Source of the DNA: Microbacterium sp. APC 3901
GTDB taxonomy: Bacteria; Actinomycetota; Actinomycetes; Actinomycetales; Microbacteriaceae
Assembly: GCF_030407765.1 (NCBI RefSeq)
Contig: NZ_JASDCU010000024.1
Coordinates: 1 to 32,475, forward strand
DNA length: 32,475 bases
Direction of reading: 5' to 3'
Position 1 is the stretch's first letter, and every line of letters starts with the position of its first letter. Positions 6,750-17,739 of this stretch are shown one piece after another. Under the pieces are notes generated by a model. That model made no database searches, had not been told where the DNA came from, and worked only from the letters and a program-made list of their open reading frames with translations. Both the position numbers and the translations under genes were made by a program.

Positions 6750-7964
6750 GTGAACATCGTCGTCGGGGTTACGGGTGGCATCGCCGCATACAAGACAGTG
6801 CACCTGGTGCGTCTGCTGACCAAGGCGGGACACGATGTGACCGTCGTCCCGACCGAGGACGCGCTCCGATTCGTCGGCGCCCCGACCTGGGAGGCGCTCA
6901 GCCGGCATCCGGTCACGACCAGTGTGCACGACGACGTGGCCCGCGTGCGGCACGTCGCGCTGGGCCAGGGGGCCGACCTCGTGGTCGTCGCCCCCGCGAC
7001 GGCCAACTCGATCGCGAAGATCACCGCGGGCATCGCCGACGATCTGCTCGGCACCACGCTGCTCGCCACCGAGGCGCCGGTGCTGCTCGCGCCCGCGATG
7101 CACGCCGAGATGTGGCGCAATGCCGCCACGCAGGCCAACATCGCGACGCTGAGATCCCGCGGAGCGCATCTCGTCGGGCCGGCCGATGGCGAGCTCGCCG
7201 GCGGCGACAGCGGACCCGGGCGCATGTCGGAACCGGAGCAGATCTTCGAGGCCGCCCTCGCCCTGCTCGCGCCGCGCGACCTCGAGGGGCTTCAGGTCGT
7301 CGTCTCGGCTGGCGGCACGCGTGAGCCGATCGACCCCGTGCGCTTCCTCGGCAACCGATCGAGCGGTCGGCAGGGCATCGCGCTCGCCGCGGATGCGGCC
7401 GCGAGGGGGGCGGATGTGACGCTGGTCGCCGCGAACGTCTCGACCGATGTGCTCGCCGATGCGCGGCATCCGTCCATCCGGGTCGTCCCGGTCGGAACCG
7501 CGTCAGAGCTCGCCGATGCGATGAAGCAGGCGGCGCCGGCGGCCGACATCGTGATCATGGCCGCCGCGGTCGCCGACTATCGCCCCGCGACCGTGTCGGA
7601 GCACAAGCTCACGAAGGAGCAGGGCGTGCTGACGCATGTCGATCTGGTCGAGAACGAAGACGTGGTCGCCGCCCTGGCCGCATCCCGCGCCGATGGCCGA
7701 GCCCCGGAGGGGCAGACGATCGTCGCCTTCGCCGCCGAGACCTCGGAGGATCCTGCGGAACGCCGCGCTCGCGCTCGCCGCAAGCGCGAGCGCAAGGGCG
7801 TCGACCTGCTCGCCGTCAATCTCGCGAATGCCGAGCATGGGTTCGAGAAGCGTGACAACGCGGTCGAGATCGTAGGAGGGGGTGGCGCCGTCGTGTCATC
7901 CGCGTCAGGCTCTAAGCACGCGGTCGCACGAGCGATCCTGGATGCCGTGCGCAGTATGCGCTAA
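6750..7964 (+). CDS. coaBC: Bifunctional phosphopantothenoylcysteine decarboxylase / phosphopantothenate-cysteine ligase
   Basis: A 404-residue fusion for two steps of coenzyme A synthesis. The CoaC half (residues ~1-180) is an FMN flavoprotein: MNIVVGVTGGIAAYK, VVVAPATANSIAKI, then PAMHAEMW and GPGRM. The CoaB half follows, with SAGGTREPIDPVRFLGNRSSGRQG, MAAAVADYRPA and FAAETSEDP. Order and length are as usual. The whole protein has no cysteine, and the CoaC motif reads PAMH rather than PAMN of Escherichia coli; the flap Cys of the E. coli enzyme aligns with Gly (AGGDSG). From memory, mycobacterial CoaBC has similar changes, so this is probably a lineage trait. Start: GTG 6750 with CAGAAT six bases upstream; an in-frame ATG lies at 6729. 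Confidence 0.95.
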   Translation: MNIVVGVTGGIAAYKTVHLVRLLTKAGHDVTVVPTEDALRFVGAPTWEALSRHPVTTSVHDDVARVRHVALGQGADLVVVAPATANSIAKITAGIADDLLGTTLLATEAPVLLAPAMHAEMWRNAATQANIATLRSRGAHLVGPADGELAGGDSGPGRMSEPEQIFEAALALLAPRDLEGLQVVVSAGGTREPIDPVRFLGNRSSGRQGIALAADAAARGADVTLVAANVSTDVLADARHPSIRVVPVGTASELADAMKQAAPAADIVIMAAAVADYRPATVSEHKLTKEQGVLTHVDLVENEDVVAALAASRADGRAPEGQTIVAFAAETSEDPAERRARARRKRERKGVDLLAVNLANAEHGFEKRDNAVEIVGGGGAVVSSASGSKHAVARAILDAVRSMR

Positions 7965-7965
7965 A

Positions 7966-7986
7966 CTTGAGTCACGTCCACTCAAC
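7966..7986. promoter_or_regulatory. HAIR element (HspR operator) upstream of clpB
   Basis: CTTGAGT (7966-7972), a 7-base spacer and ACTCAAC (7980-7986) match the HspR-associated inverted repeat CTTGAGT-N7-ACTCAAG at 13 of 14 positions. It starts two bases after the coaBC stop codon and 57 bases before the clpB ATG. TTGAGT within the left arm could double as a -35. HspR represses the dnaK operon and clpB in Streptomyces and mycobacteria, so heat-shock control is expected. Confidence 0.88.
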
Positions 7987-8042
7987 TTTGCGGACCATGA
8001 CAACAAGACAGTGATCAGAAGGAGTCTCCCCAGGAGGAACCC

Positions 8043-10265
<2,223 letters not shown>

Positions 10266-10277
10266 AGCCGGGTGCGA

Positions 10278-10313
10278 CAAGAGGGACGGATGCCATGGCA
10301 TCCGCCCCTCTTG
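10278..10313. terminator. Long palindromic hairpin after clpB
   Basis: An 18-bp inverted repeat with a single A/C mismatch: arms CAAGAGGG(A/G)CGGATGCCA, 10278-10295 and 10296-10313, with no separate loop. It starts 13 bases after the clpB stop and lies before the convergent nitroreductase gene, so it can end transcription from both sides. It is followed by only a weak T-rich stretch. Confidence 0.8.
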
Positions 10314-10354
10314 TGTGCTCCCGGACGGGAGCGACTGCTGCGTCAGGCGCAGCG

Positions 10355-10942
10355 TCAGGCGCTGAGGATCACCGTCTCGCCGATCGGGCGGCGGACGCGC
10401 GGTGCGGTCTCGCCCTGCTGGAGACCCTCGGGAAGACCCGAGGCGTCGCCGAGCTCGCCGACGGCGATCACGGTGATGGCGGAGAACCGCGGCGACAGGT
10501 CGGCGAACTCGCGGACGGCCTCGGGGTCGAAGCCGCTCATCTGGTGAACGAGCAGACCCTCGTGATGTGCCTGCACCGAGAAGTGCGCCACGGCCTGGCC
10601 GAGGTCGTAGACCGCGTGGCTGATGGCCTTGCCGTCTTCGGACTCGGTCTCGGCGATCGCGACGACGAGAGCAGAGGCCTTCGAGGCCCAGAGCTGGTTG
10701 AACTCGACGAGGGAGTCGACGACCTGGTCGAACAGCGCGGTGCCGCGCCGAGCCACGACGAACCGCCACGGCTGCAGGTTGTAGGCCGACGGAGACCAGC
10801 GCGCGGCCTCGAGGGCGGCGTTCAGCTTGGCGTCGTCGATCGCGTTCTCCGCGTCATAGGCGCGGGGGCTCCAGCGTCCGGCGAGGACGTCGAGCACGGG
10901 GTGCTCGGTGGGGGCGGTGCGGTCGATCACGGGAGTGCTCAC
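10355..10942 (-). CDS. Nitroreductase family protein (FMN-dependent oxidoreductase)
   Basis: A 195-residue NAD(P)H-dependent flavoprotein of the nitroreductase fold. Visible are the FMN-binding start RWSPRAYDAENAIDD, the conserved ARWSPSAYNLQPWRFVV segment and, near the C-terminus, VAVGELGDASGLPEGL. Such enzymes reduce nitro groups, quinones or enones; the substrate here is not evident. The frame extends to 11020, but I placed the start at the GTG at 10942, with GAAAGG seven bases upstream and a normal family N-terminus (the fold begins ~20 residues in). It lies 132 bases downstream of the LysR gene on the same strand; whether it is a target of that regulator is unknown. Confidence 0.9.
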   Translation of the reverse strand: MSTPVIDRTAPTEHPVLDVLAGRWSPRAYDAENAIDDAKLNAALEAARWSPSAYNLQPWRFVVARRGTALFDQVVDSLVEFNQLWASKASALVVAIAETESEDGKAISHAVYDLGQAVAHFSVQAHHEGLLVHQMSGFDPEAVREFADLSPRFSAITVIAVGELGDASGLPEGLQQGETAPRVRRPIGETVILSA

Positions 10943-11074
10943 GGAGGTGCCTTTCGGAAAGGAGTCGATCGGACTCCTTCGTCCGCGTACGACGACCTCA
11001 ACAGATGCATGTGAACGCATATTCCCGATGGTGTTCGGTTGCCCGGGGCTGAATGCCGGCGACGGGCAGGCGGC

Positions 11075-11998
11075 TCAGTCCAGCAGGTTGCGGGAGGCGG
11101 CGGATGCCAGCGCGCGGCGCACCGCGCGGATCGACGGGGCCGCGGCCGACACCCGGCGGGCGGAGGAAAAGATCTCCCGACGCGGCTCATCCGGCAGAGG
11201 CGTCAGCGCGACAGTGGGCGCCTCGCCGGCCCACACGAGCTCGGGCAGCAGGCCGACCGCGAGTCCTGCACGGATCAGCCGCACGTGCGCCGTGAGGTCG
11301 GCCACCTCGAAGCGCACATCGGGCTCGAAGCCGGCGGTGCGGCACAGTTGCTCGGCCCAGGCTCGTGACGCCGTGCCCGCCGGCTCGAGCACCCACGGCT
11401 CGTCGCTCGTCGACCACAGGGCCGCTGTGGCATCCGCAGCTGTGGGATCCGCGGTCTCGGGTGTTCCGGGGCGCCGGGCCAGCGCGATCGAGTCGTGCAC
11501 GAGCACCACCCGGTCGAGGTCGGCATGGATCGGGCGGGTGCGTCCGGGATACTGCTCGGCGAGGATCAGGTCGAAGTCTCGGCTCGAGACGCCCACGAGC
11601 CCGGTCTCGGGGTCGCTCTCGGTGACCTCGACGCGGAGGGCCGGATGCTGCTCGCGCAGCGTGTTGAGCGCGCCGGGCAGCAGGGAGTGCGCCGTGGACT
11701 GGAAGACGGCGATGTGCACCGTGCCGGTCACCTCGGTCAGCGATTCGGCGACGGCGACCTCGGCGTGCTCGAGCTGATCGAGGATGCCGACGGCCTCCGC
11801 CACGAGCACGTTGCCCTGCGGGGTGAACTGCACCCCGCGTCCGACGCGGCGGAGCAGCGGAACTCCGACGTCCCGTTCGAGCGCGCTCAGCTGCTGAGAC
11901 ACCGAGGCCTTGCTGTACGAGAGGGCGTCGGCCACGGCTGAGAGGGTGCCTCGACGGGACAGTTCGACCAGCATCCGCAGTCGGTTGACGTCGAGCAT
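11075..11998 (-). CDS. LysR-family transcriptional regulator, divergent from putA
   Basis: A 307-residue regulator. The N-terminal winged helix-turn-helix is intact: MLDVNRLRMLVELSRRGTLS, ADALSYSKASVSQQLSALER, then VPLLRRVGRGVQFTPQG. The rest is the two-lobed ligand-binding domain, with a weakly conserved end (AGLAVGLLPEL). I chose the ATG at 11998 because the LysR fold starts there and AAAGGGAG precedes it; an ATG at 12031 would add eleven residues. LysR regulators usually control a divergent neighbour, so proline catabolism (putA, 147 bases away) is the natural target and proline or a derivative the possible ligand; this is inference. The nitroreductase downstream is an alternative target. 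Confidence 0.92.
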   Translation of the reverse strand: MLDVNRLRMLVELSRRGTLSAVADALSYSKASVSQQLSALERDVGVPLLRRVGRGVQFTPQGNVLVAEAVGILDQLEHAEVAVAESLTEVTGTVHIAVFQSTAHSLLPGALNTLREQHPALRVEVTESDPETGLVGVSSRDFDLILAEQYPGRTRPIHADLDRVVLVHDSIALARRPGTPETADPTAADATAALWSTSDEPWVLEPAGTASRAWAEQLCRTAGFEPDVRFEVADLTAHVRLIRAGLAVGLLPELVWAGEAPTVALTPLPDEPRREIFSSARRVSAAAPSIRAVRRALASAASRNLLD

Positions 11999-12102
11999 CC
12001 GCTCCCTTTCCACAGGGTCGTCATCGTTCACTCTGGCTGAACAGAATGCTCACGAATCGGTTGATAGACGTAGCCTACTCGCGCGCCTGAGAATGATCGA
12101 GC

Positions 12103-12124
12103 CGCACACGTACCCGGGTGTGCG
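12103..12124. promoter_or_regulatory. Dyad in the putA leader
   Basis: CGCACAC (12103-12109), an 8-base spacer and GTGTGCG (12118-12124) form a perfect 7-bp inverted repeat ending 21 bases before the putA ATG. The spacer includes part of a second, nested palindrome, ACCCGGGT (12112-12119). It may be a regulator site or an RNA hairpin near the ribosome-binding site. Confidence 0.45.
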
Positions 12125-12145
12125 ATCCCCCTGGAAGGTACCCCG

Positions 12146-15100
12146 ATGACTGTCGCCGCCGACACCACCACCCCCGACGCCACCCCCCGCGGCGCCGCAC
12201 CCCGCACCGAAGAGGTCGCCGCCCTCGTGCAGCGCTGGCTCACCGAGAGCGAGACCCACCCGGTCGAGCCCGCCGCCCAGCGACTGTCTGAGGTGCTCAA
12301 GGACCCGAACGGGCTCGCGTTCACGGTCGGTTTCGTCGACGGCGTGATGCGTCCGGAAGACCTCAGCGTCGCCGGACGCGCGCTCGCCGACCTCTCGGCG
12401 ATCACCCCGACGCTGCTGCCCGGATACCTGCGGGCCGCCATCAAGACGGGCGGGTTCTGGGCGCCGAAGCTCCCCGGCGTCGTGGTGCCGATCTCGCGCC
12501 GCGTGCTGCGCGCCATGGTCGGGCACCTCGTGCTCGACGCGACCCCGTCGAAGCTCGGCCCCGCGATCGCGAAGCTGCGCAAGACCGGAAACCGCCTCAA
12601 CCTCAACCTCCTCGGCGAGGCCGTGCTCGGTGAGCGCGAGGCCGGCCGTCGCCTGCAGGGCACCTACGACTTCCTCGCCCGCAAGGACGTCGACTACGTG
12701 TCGATCAAGGTGTCGAGCGTCGTGAGCCAGCTGTCGATGTGGTCGTTCGACGAGGCCGTCGCCGACGTGGTCGAGAAGCTCAAGCCGCTCTATGAGCTCG
12801 CCGCGACGTCGGAGGCCGCAGGCAAGACCAAGTTCATCAACCTCGACATGGAGGAGTTCCGCGACCTCGACCTGACGATCGCGGCGTTCACCAGCATCCT
12901 CGACCAGCCGGGGCTCGAGAACCTCGAGGCCGGAATCGTGCTGCAGGCCTATCTGCCCGATGCGCTCGGTGCGATGCAGCAGCTGCAGGAGTGGGCCGCC
13001 GCTCGGCGTGCGAAGGGCGGGGCACCGATCAAGGTGCGCGTCGTCAAGGGTGCGAACCTGGCGATGGAAGAGGTCGACTCGAAGGTGCACGGCTGGCCGC
13101 TGGCCACCTACGGCACCAAGCAGGACTCCGACACGAACTACAAGCGGGTGCTCGACTGGTCGATGACGCCGGAGCGACTGGATGCCGTGCGCATCGGTGT
13201 CGCCGGGCACAACCTCTTCGACATCGCCTACACGTGGCTGCTCGCGCAGGCGCGCGGAGTGACGGATGCCGTCGAATACGAGATGCTCCTCGGCATGGCG
13301 ACGGGCCAGGCGGAGGCCGTCCGCAAGGACGTCGGCCAGCTGCTGCTCTACACGCCCGTGGTGAACCCGGCCGAGTTCGACGTGGCCATCGCGTACCTCG
13401 TGCGTCGCCTCGAAGAGAACGCCAGCCCGGAGAACTTCATGTCGGCCGTGTTCGAGCTGGCCTCCGACCCGGCGCTGCTCAGCCGTGAGCGCGAGCGTTT
13501 CGAGCGCTCGCTCGCCGGCCTCGAGGCCGACCGTTCGGTGCCCTTGTCGAACCGCGTGCAGGACCGCGCAGCCGAGGCGGCCGCCGGTGCGGGTGAGGTC
13601 GCGACCACCGGCTTCGAGAACCAGCCCGACAGCGACCCGGCGATCGCCGTGAACCGCACCTGGGGTCGCGAGATCCTGCAGCGCTCGGTCGATTCGACGC
13701 TGGGTCTGGACTCGATCGCGCTGGCCAAGGTCGAGACGACCGACGAGCTCGACGGGATCTTCGCCTCCGCATCCGCCGCCGCCGCTCGATGGGCGGCGCT
13801 TCCGGCCGCGGAGCGCGCCGCCGTGCTGCACCGCGCGGGCGACGAGCTCGCCGCGCGCCGCGGACAGCTGATCGAGATCATGGCGCACGAGGCGGGCAAG
13901 ACCATCGCCGAGGCCGACCCCGAAGTCTCGGAGGCGATCGACTTCGCGCACTACTACGCCGAGCGCGCCCTCGACCTCGAGAACATCTCGGGCGCCGAGT
14001 TCGTGCCGTCGAAGGTGACCGTCGTCACCCCGCCGTGGAACTTCCCGGTCGCGATCCCCGCCGGTGGTGTGCTCGCGGGTCTCGCCTCCGGATCGGGCGT
14101 GATCATCAAGCCGGCCAAGTTGACGCAGCGCTGCGGCGCGGTCATGGTCGAGGCGCTGTGGGCTGCAGGCGTTCCGCGCGATCTGCTCGCACTGGTCGAT
14201 CTCGCGAACCGCGACCTCGGCACCCGCCTCGTCGCCAGCCCCGAGGTCGACCGCGTGATCCTCACCGGTGCATACGAGACGGCGCAGCTGTTCCGCTCGT
14301 TCCGCTCCGACCTGCCGCTGCTCGCCGAGACCAGCGGCAAGAACGCGATCATCGTCACGCCGTCGGCCGACCTCGACCTCGCCGCCGCCGACGTCGCCCG
14401 AAGCGCCTTCGGACACGCGGGGCAGAAGTGCTCCGCGGCATCCCTCGCGATCCTCGTCGGCTCGGTCGCCGACTCACAGCGGTTCGAGCGCCAGCTCGTC
14501 GACGCGGTCACGTCGATGCGCGTCGGTCTGCCCGACGACCCGGCCACGCAGATGGGCCCGATCATCGAGCCGGCGAACGGCAAGCTGCTCACCGCCCTGA
14601 CGACCCTCGAGCGGGGCGAGCGCTGGCTCGTCGAGCCGAAGAAGCTCGACGACGAGGGCAGGCAGTGGACACCGGGTGTCAAGATCGGCGTCGCTCCGGG
14701 GTCGACCACGCACCTGACGGAGTTCTTCGGACCCGTGCTCGGCATCATGCACGCCAAGGACCTCGACGAGGCGATCCGCCTGCAGAACGCGGTGGACTAC
14801 GGCCTCACCGCCGGCATCCACTCGCTCGACTCCGACGAGGTCGCCACCTGGCTCGACCAGGTCGAAGCCGGCAACCTCTACGTCAACCGCGGGATCACCG
14901 GTGCGATCGTGCAGCGCCAGCCGTTCGGCGGCTGGAAGCGGTCGGCGGTCGGCGCCGGCGCCAAGGCCGGTGGCCCGAACTACCTGTTCGGTCTCGGCGA
15001 GTGGACTCCGGCCGAGCTCCCCGCCGCGGCGCCCGGGGCTGCGGTGAACCCCTCGGTCGAGGCGGTGCTCAGTGCGGCCGGCTCCGACCTCGGCGCCGTC

Positions 15101-15643
15101 GAGATCGAGTGGCTGCACCGTGCGGCCGCCTCCGACGAGCGCGCCTGGGTCGACGAGTTCGGTGCCGTGAGCGACAAGTCGGGTCTCGGCGTCGAGCGCA
15201 ACGTGTTCCGGTACCGCCCGGTCGCCGTCGACGTGCGCGTCGCCGAGGACGCACCGCTCGCCGACGGCATCCGAGTGATCGCCGCGGCCCTGCGCAGCGG
15301 CAGCCCGTTCACGGTGTCGGCGTCCGCTCTGCCCTCGCGGGTCGAGAAGGCGCTGCGCGCCCAGGGCGTGACTCCGAAGATCGAGAGCGACGCCGCCTGG
15401 GTCAAGCGCTATGCGAAGGTCGCGGCGAAGGCCGAGCACAGCTGGCAGCGCGTGCGCCTCGTCGGCGGCGACGCGTCTGCGCTGTTCGAGGCGCTCGGCG
15501 GGACTCCGGATGTCGCCGTCTGGTCGCACGCCGTCACGGGTGCCGGACGCGTCGAGATGCTGCCGTTCCTGCACGAGCAGGCCGTGTCGATCACCAACCA
15601 CCGGTTCGGCAACCCCACCACCCTGTCGGACGGCCTGATCTGA
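12146..15643 (+). CDS. putA: Bifunctional proline dehydrogenase / L-glutamate-gamma-semialdehyde dehydrogenase
   Basis: A 1165-residue PutA that oxidises proline to glutamate in two steps with substrate channelling. The FAD-dependent proline dehydrogenase barrel occupies residues ~80-440; the YLVRRLEEN motif near residue 417 contacts substrate. The aldehyde dehydrogenase domain spans ~510-960, with VTPPWNFPVAIP, the general base Glu in LLAETSGKN (~728) and the catalytic Cys in GHAGQKCSA (~762). A further ~200 residues at the C-terminus, probably the ALDH-like C-terminal domain of long PutA forms, complete the protein. There is no N-terminal DNA-binding domain, so it is not a self-repressor; regulation likely falls to the divergent LysR protein. 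GGAAGG lies 8 bases before the ATG. Confidence 0.96.
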   Translation: MTVAADTTTPDATPRGAAPRTEEVAALVQRWLTESETHPVEPAAQRLSEVLKDPNGLAFTVGFVDGVMRPEDLSVAGRALADLSAITPTLLPGYLRAAIKTGGFWAPKLPGVVVPISRRVLRAMVGHLVLDATPSKLGPAIAKLRKTGNRLNLNLLGEAVLGEREAGRRLQGTYDFLARKDVDYVSIKVSSVVSQLSMWSFDEAVADVVEKLKPLYELAATSEAAGKTKFINLDMEEFRDLDLTIAAFTSILDQPGLENLEAGIVLQAYLPDALGAMQQLQEWAAARRAKGGAPIKVRVVKGANLAMEEVDSKVHGWPLATYGTKQDSDTNYKRVLDWSMTPERLDAVRIGVAGHNLFDIAYTWLLAQARGVTDAVEYEMLLGMATGQAEAVRKDVGQLLLYTPVVNPAEFDVAIAYLVRRLEENASPENFMSAVFELASDPALLSRERERFERSLAGLEADRSVPLSNRVQDRAAEAAAGAGEVATTGFENQPDSDPAIAVNRTWGREILQRSVDSTLGLDSIALAKVETTDELDGIFASASAAAARWAALPAAERAAVLHRAGDELAARRGQLIEIMAHEAGKTIAEADPEVSEAIDFAHYYAERALDLENISGAEFVPSKVTVVTPPWNFPVAIPAGGVLAGLASGSGVIIKPAKLTQRCGAVMVEALWAAGVPRDLLALVDLANRDLGTRLVASPEVDRVILTGAYETAQLFRSFRSDLPLLAETSGKNAIIVTPSADLDLAAADVARSAFGHAGQKCSAASLAILVGSVADSQRFERQLVDAVTSMRVGLPDDPATQMGPIIEPANGKLLTALTTLERGERWLVEPKKLDDEGRQWTPGVKIGVAPGSTTHLTEFFGPVLGIMHAKDLDEAIRLQNAVDYGLTAGIHSLDSDEVATWLDQVEAGNLYVNRGITGAIVQRQPFGGWKRSAVGAGAKAGGPNYLFGLGEWTPAELPAAAPGAAVNPSVEAVLSAAGSDLGAVEIEWLHRAAASDERAWVDEFGAVSDKSGLGVERNVFRYRPVAVDVRVAEDAPLADGIRVIAAALRSGSPFTVSASALPSRVEKALRAQGVTPKIESDAAWVKRYAKVAAKAEHSWQRVRLVGGDASALFEALGGTPDVAVWSHAVTGAGRVEMLPFLHEQAVSITNHRFGNPTTLSDGLI

Positions 15644-15663
15644 CCCTGGGCCTGATCATCTGA

Positions 15664-15711
15664 ACGACGAGGCCCCACCCTGCAGATGTCTGCCGGGTGG
15701 AGCCTCGTCGT
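15664..15711. terminator. Bidirectional hairpin terminator between putA and ABC permease
   Basis: Arms ACGACGAGGC-C-CCACCC (15664-15680) and GGGTGG-A-GCCTCGTCGT (15695-15711) pair over 16 of 17 positions. The loop can form an extra 5-bp GCAGA/TCTGC stem. It lies 20 bases after the putA stop and 31 before the end of the convergent permease gene. Confidence 0.85.
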
Positions 15712-15742
15712 CGGAGTGGGCGTCAGGGACGCGGGGCTGTGA

Positions 15743-16840
15743 TCAGCCGCGCAGCGCCTCGCCCAGCTTGACCCGGCTGCCCATGCGGAGCAGCGAGTTC
15801 TCGTAGATCTTCGCGCCGATCATGATCGCCGCGACGCAGCTGGCGAGCAGGATCACGAGGCTGAGCAGGGGCTCCCACCACTGCGCTTCGCCCACGAACA
15901 GTCGCATCGGCATGCCGACCGGAGCCGAGAACGGCACGTACGACATGATCGTCAGCACCAGCGGGTTGTCGTTGAAGAAGATCACCAGGATGTACGGCGC
16001 CATGATCAGCATCGTGATCGGGGTCGTGGTCGAGCCGATGTCCTCCTGGCGCGAGACCATCGATGCGGCGGCGGCGAACAGTGCAGCGAGCAGGATGAAC
16101 CCGAACAGGAAGAACACGGCGAACCAGATGATGGGGGCGCCGAGAGTAGACAGCACCTCGCGTTGACCGGTCGCTATGAGTCCTATCGTCGCGACCGCCG
16201 CCAGCGCCAGGATCTGCCCCATCGCGAGGATCGTGTTGCCGATCACCTTGCCGGCGAGCAGGGTGCGCGCCGAGATGGTCGACAGCAGGATCTCGACGAC
16301 GCGGGTCTGCTTCTCTTCGACCACACTCTGCGCGATCGTGCCGCCGAAGGTCGCCGCGGCGCCCATGAAGACGGCGCCGAACGCGATCGCGATGAAGTAC
16401 CGCAGCAGCGGGTTCGTCGTCGCCGGTTCGAGGATCTCGACGTCCGGCGCCTGTGAGAGCGCAGACACGAGACCGGTCGGCGCGTCCTTGAGAGCGACGA
16501 TCGTGACACCGGTCGGGCCCTCGCCGGGGACGACCGCGGCATCGACCTTCTCCGAGCGCACGAGCTCTTCGGCTGCGGCCTCATCCGCCACCTCGGTGAT
16601 CTCGATATCGGGAAGGGCAGACACTGCGGATGCCGTCTCCGAGGTGACGGCCACGGGCATCGCATCGGTGTCCTTGCTCGCGAAGCCGCCGATCACGATG
16701 GCGGCGAGGGCGAGGATCAGCAGGATGCCGGTGGAGATCAGAAAGGCCTTGCTGCGCAGCTTCGATCCGATCTCGCGCTCGGCGACGAGCCAGATCAGCG
16801 ATGCCTGCGACGGCGAGCCGGTGGTGTGCGAGGTGCTCAC
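15743..16840 (-). CDS. ABC exporter permease (ABC-2 type, NatB-like)
   Basis: A 365-residue membrane protein. One membrane helix (residues ~32-52, FLISTGILLILALAAIVIGG) precedes a large extracytoplasmic domain of about 110 residues. Five further hydrophobic helices follow, with a cytosolic coupling motif VVEEKQTRVVEILLSTISA typical of the NatB/YhaP branch of ABC-2 permeases. These export sodium, peptides or lipids, or give antibiotic resistance; the substrate here is unknown. The start overlaps the stop codon of the ATPase gene by four bases, so the two are translationally coupled and form one transporter. Confidence 0.92.
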   Translation of the reverse strand: MSTSHTTGSPSQASLIWLVAEREIGSKLRSKAFLISTGILLILALAAIVIGGFASKDTDAMPVAVTSETASAVSALPDIEITEVADEAAAEELVRSEKVDAAVVPGEGPTGVTIVALKDAPTGLVSALSQAPDVEILEPATTNPLLRYFIAIAFGAVFMGAAATFGGTIAQSVVEEKQTRVVEILLSTISARTLLAGKVIGNTILAMGQILALAAVATIGLIATGQREVLSTLGAPIIWFAVFFLFGFILLAALFAAAASMVSRQEDIGSTTTPITMLIMAPYILVIFFNDNPLVLTIMSYVPFSAPVGMPMRLFVGEAQWWEPLLSLVILLASCVAAIMIGAKIYENSLLRMGSRVKLGEALRG

Positions 16841-17733
16841 TGGATGACCTCCTTGAAGATCTGGGCGAGGGACGGATGCTTGGGCGCGAAGCTGGCGACA
16901 TCACCGCGTTCGACGGCGGTGCGCAGGACGCGCTGGGCGGTGTCGGCGTCGTCCGCGTCGAACAGGGCGTAGCCGCCCTCGAAGTCGACCACCGTGACGC
17001 CGGGCTCGGCGCGCAGCCATCCGGCATCCCCTGCGGAGATCAGCTCGTATCGATTGCCGGCGTGCTGTGCCCGCAGCCCGTCACGGGAGCCGGACGCACG
17101 GATCGTGCCACCGGCGAGGATCACGAGGTCGTCGCAGAGCCGCTCGACCACATCGAGCTGGTGCGATGAGAACAGGATCGACGCGCCCTTGGCGGCGCTC
17201 GCCTGCAGCACGGACGCGACCACATCGACCGCGAGCGGGTCGAGACCCGAGAACGGCTCGTCGAGGATCAGCACCTCGGGGTCGTGCACGAGGGCTGCCG
17301 CGATCTGCGCACGCTGCTGGTTGCCCAGCGACAGCGACTCGATCGTGTCGTTCAGGCGCTCCTCGAGTCCGAGCTCGGTGAGCAGGGCGGTCGCGCGTGT
17401 CGCGGCATCCGTCTTGCTCATCCCGTGCAGCCGGGCGAGGTACACGATCTGCTCGAGCACCTTCATCTTCGGATACAGGCCACGCTCCTCGGGCATGTAG
17501 CCGAAGAGGCGGCGGTCTGCGCTGGTCAGGGCGACGCCGTCGAGTTCGACGCGTCCGCCGTCGGACCCGAGCAGCCCGAGGACGATGCGCATGGTCGTGG
17601 TCTTGCCGGCGCCGTTGCCGCCGACGAACCCGGTGAGGCGCCCGGGGGACACCTCGAACGAGACGTCGTCGAGCACGCGCCGCGAGCCGTAGCTCTTGGT
17701 GATGCCGATGAGTACGAGCTTTCCTGTGGTCAT
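16837..17733 (-). CDS. ABC exporter ATP-binding protein (NatA-like)
   Basis: A 298-residue ATPase with Walker A GGNGAGKTT (38-46), signature LSLGNQQR, Walker B VLILDEP and the H-loop FSSHQLD. The Q-loop region and the ~80-residue C-terminal extension are of the NatA/YhaQ type. It pairs with the permease at 15743. Its promoter is leaderless: TAGCGT (17740-17745) ends six bases before the ATG. A GC-rich element shared with the sensor-kinase promoter sits at the -35 position. This points to regulated expression of the exporter, perhaps by the two-component system at 20335-22358. Confidence 0.94.
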   Translation of the reverse strand: MTTGKLVLIGITKSYGSRRVLDDVSFEVSPGRLTGFVGGNGAGKTTTMRIVLGLLGSDGGRVELDGVALTSADRRLFGYMPEERGLYPKMKVLEQIVYLARLHGMSKTDAATRATALLTELGLEERLNDTIESLSLGNQQRAQIAAALVHDPEVLILDEPFSGLDPLAVDVVASVLQASAAKGASILFSSHQLDVVERLCDDLVILAGGTIRASGSRDGLRAQHAGNRYELISAGDAGWLRAEPGVTVVDFEGGYALFDADDADTAQRVLRTAVERGDVASFAPKHPSLAQIFKEVIQ

Positions 17734-17739
17734 GCCCTC

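Noticed and set aside
6680..7225. Upstream extension of the NRDE frame into coaBC
   Set aside because: It is antisense to coaBC; the family starts with MC, matched at the GTG at 6679.
12050..14416. 788-codon open frame antisense to putA
   Set aside because: It is a shadow of putA; composition is Arg/Gly/Asp/His-rich and no motif is visible.
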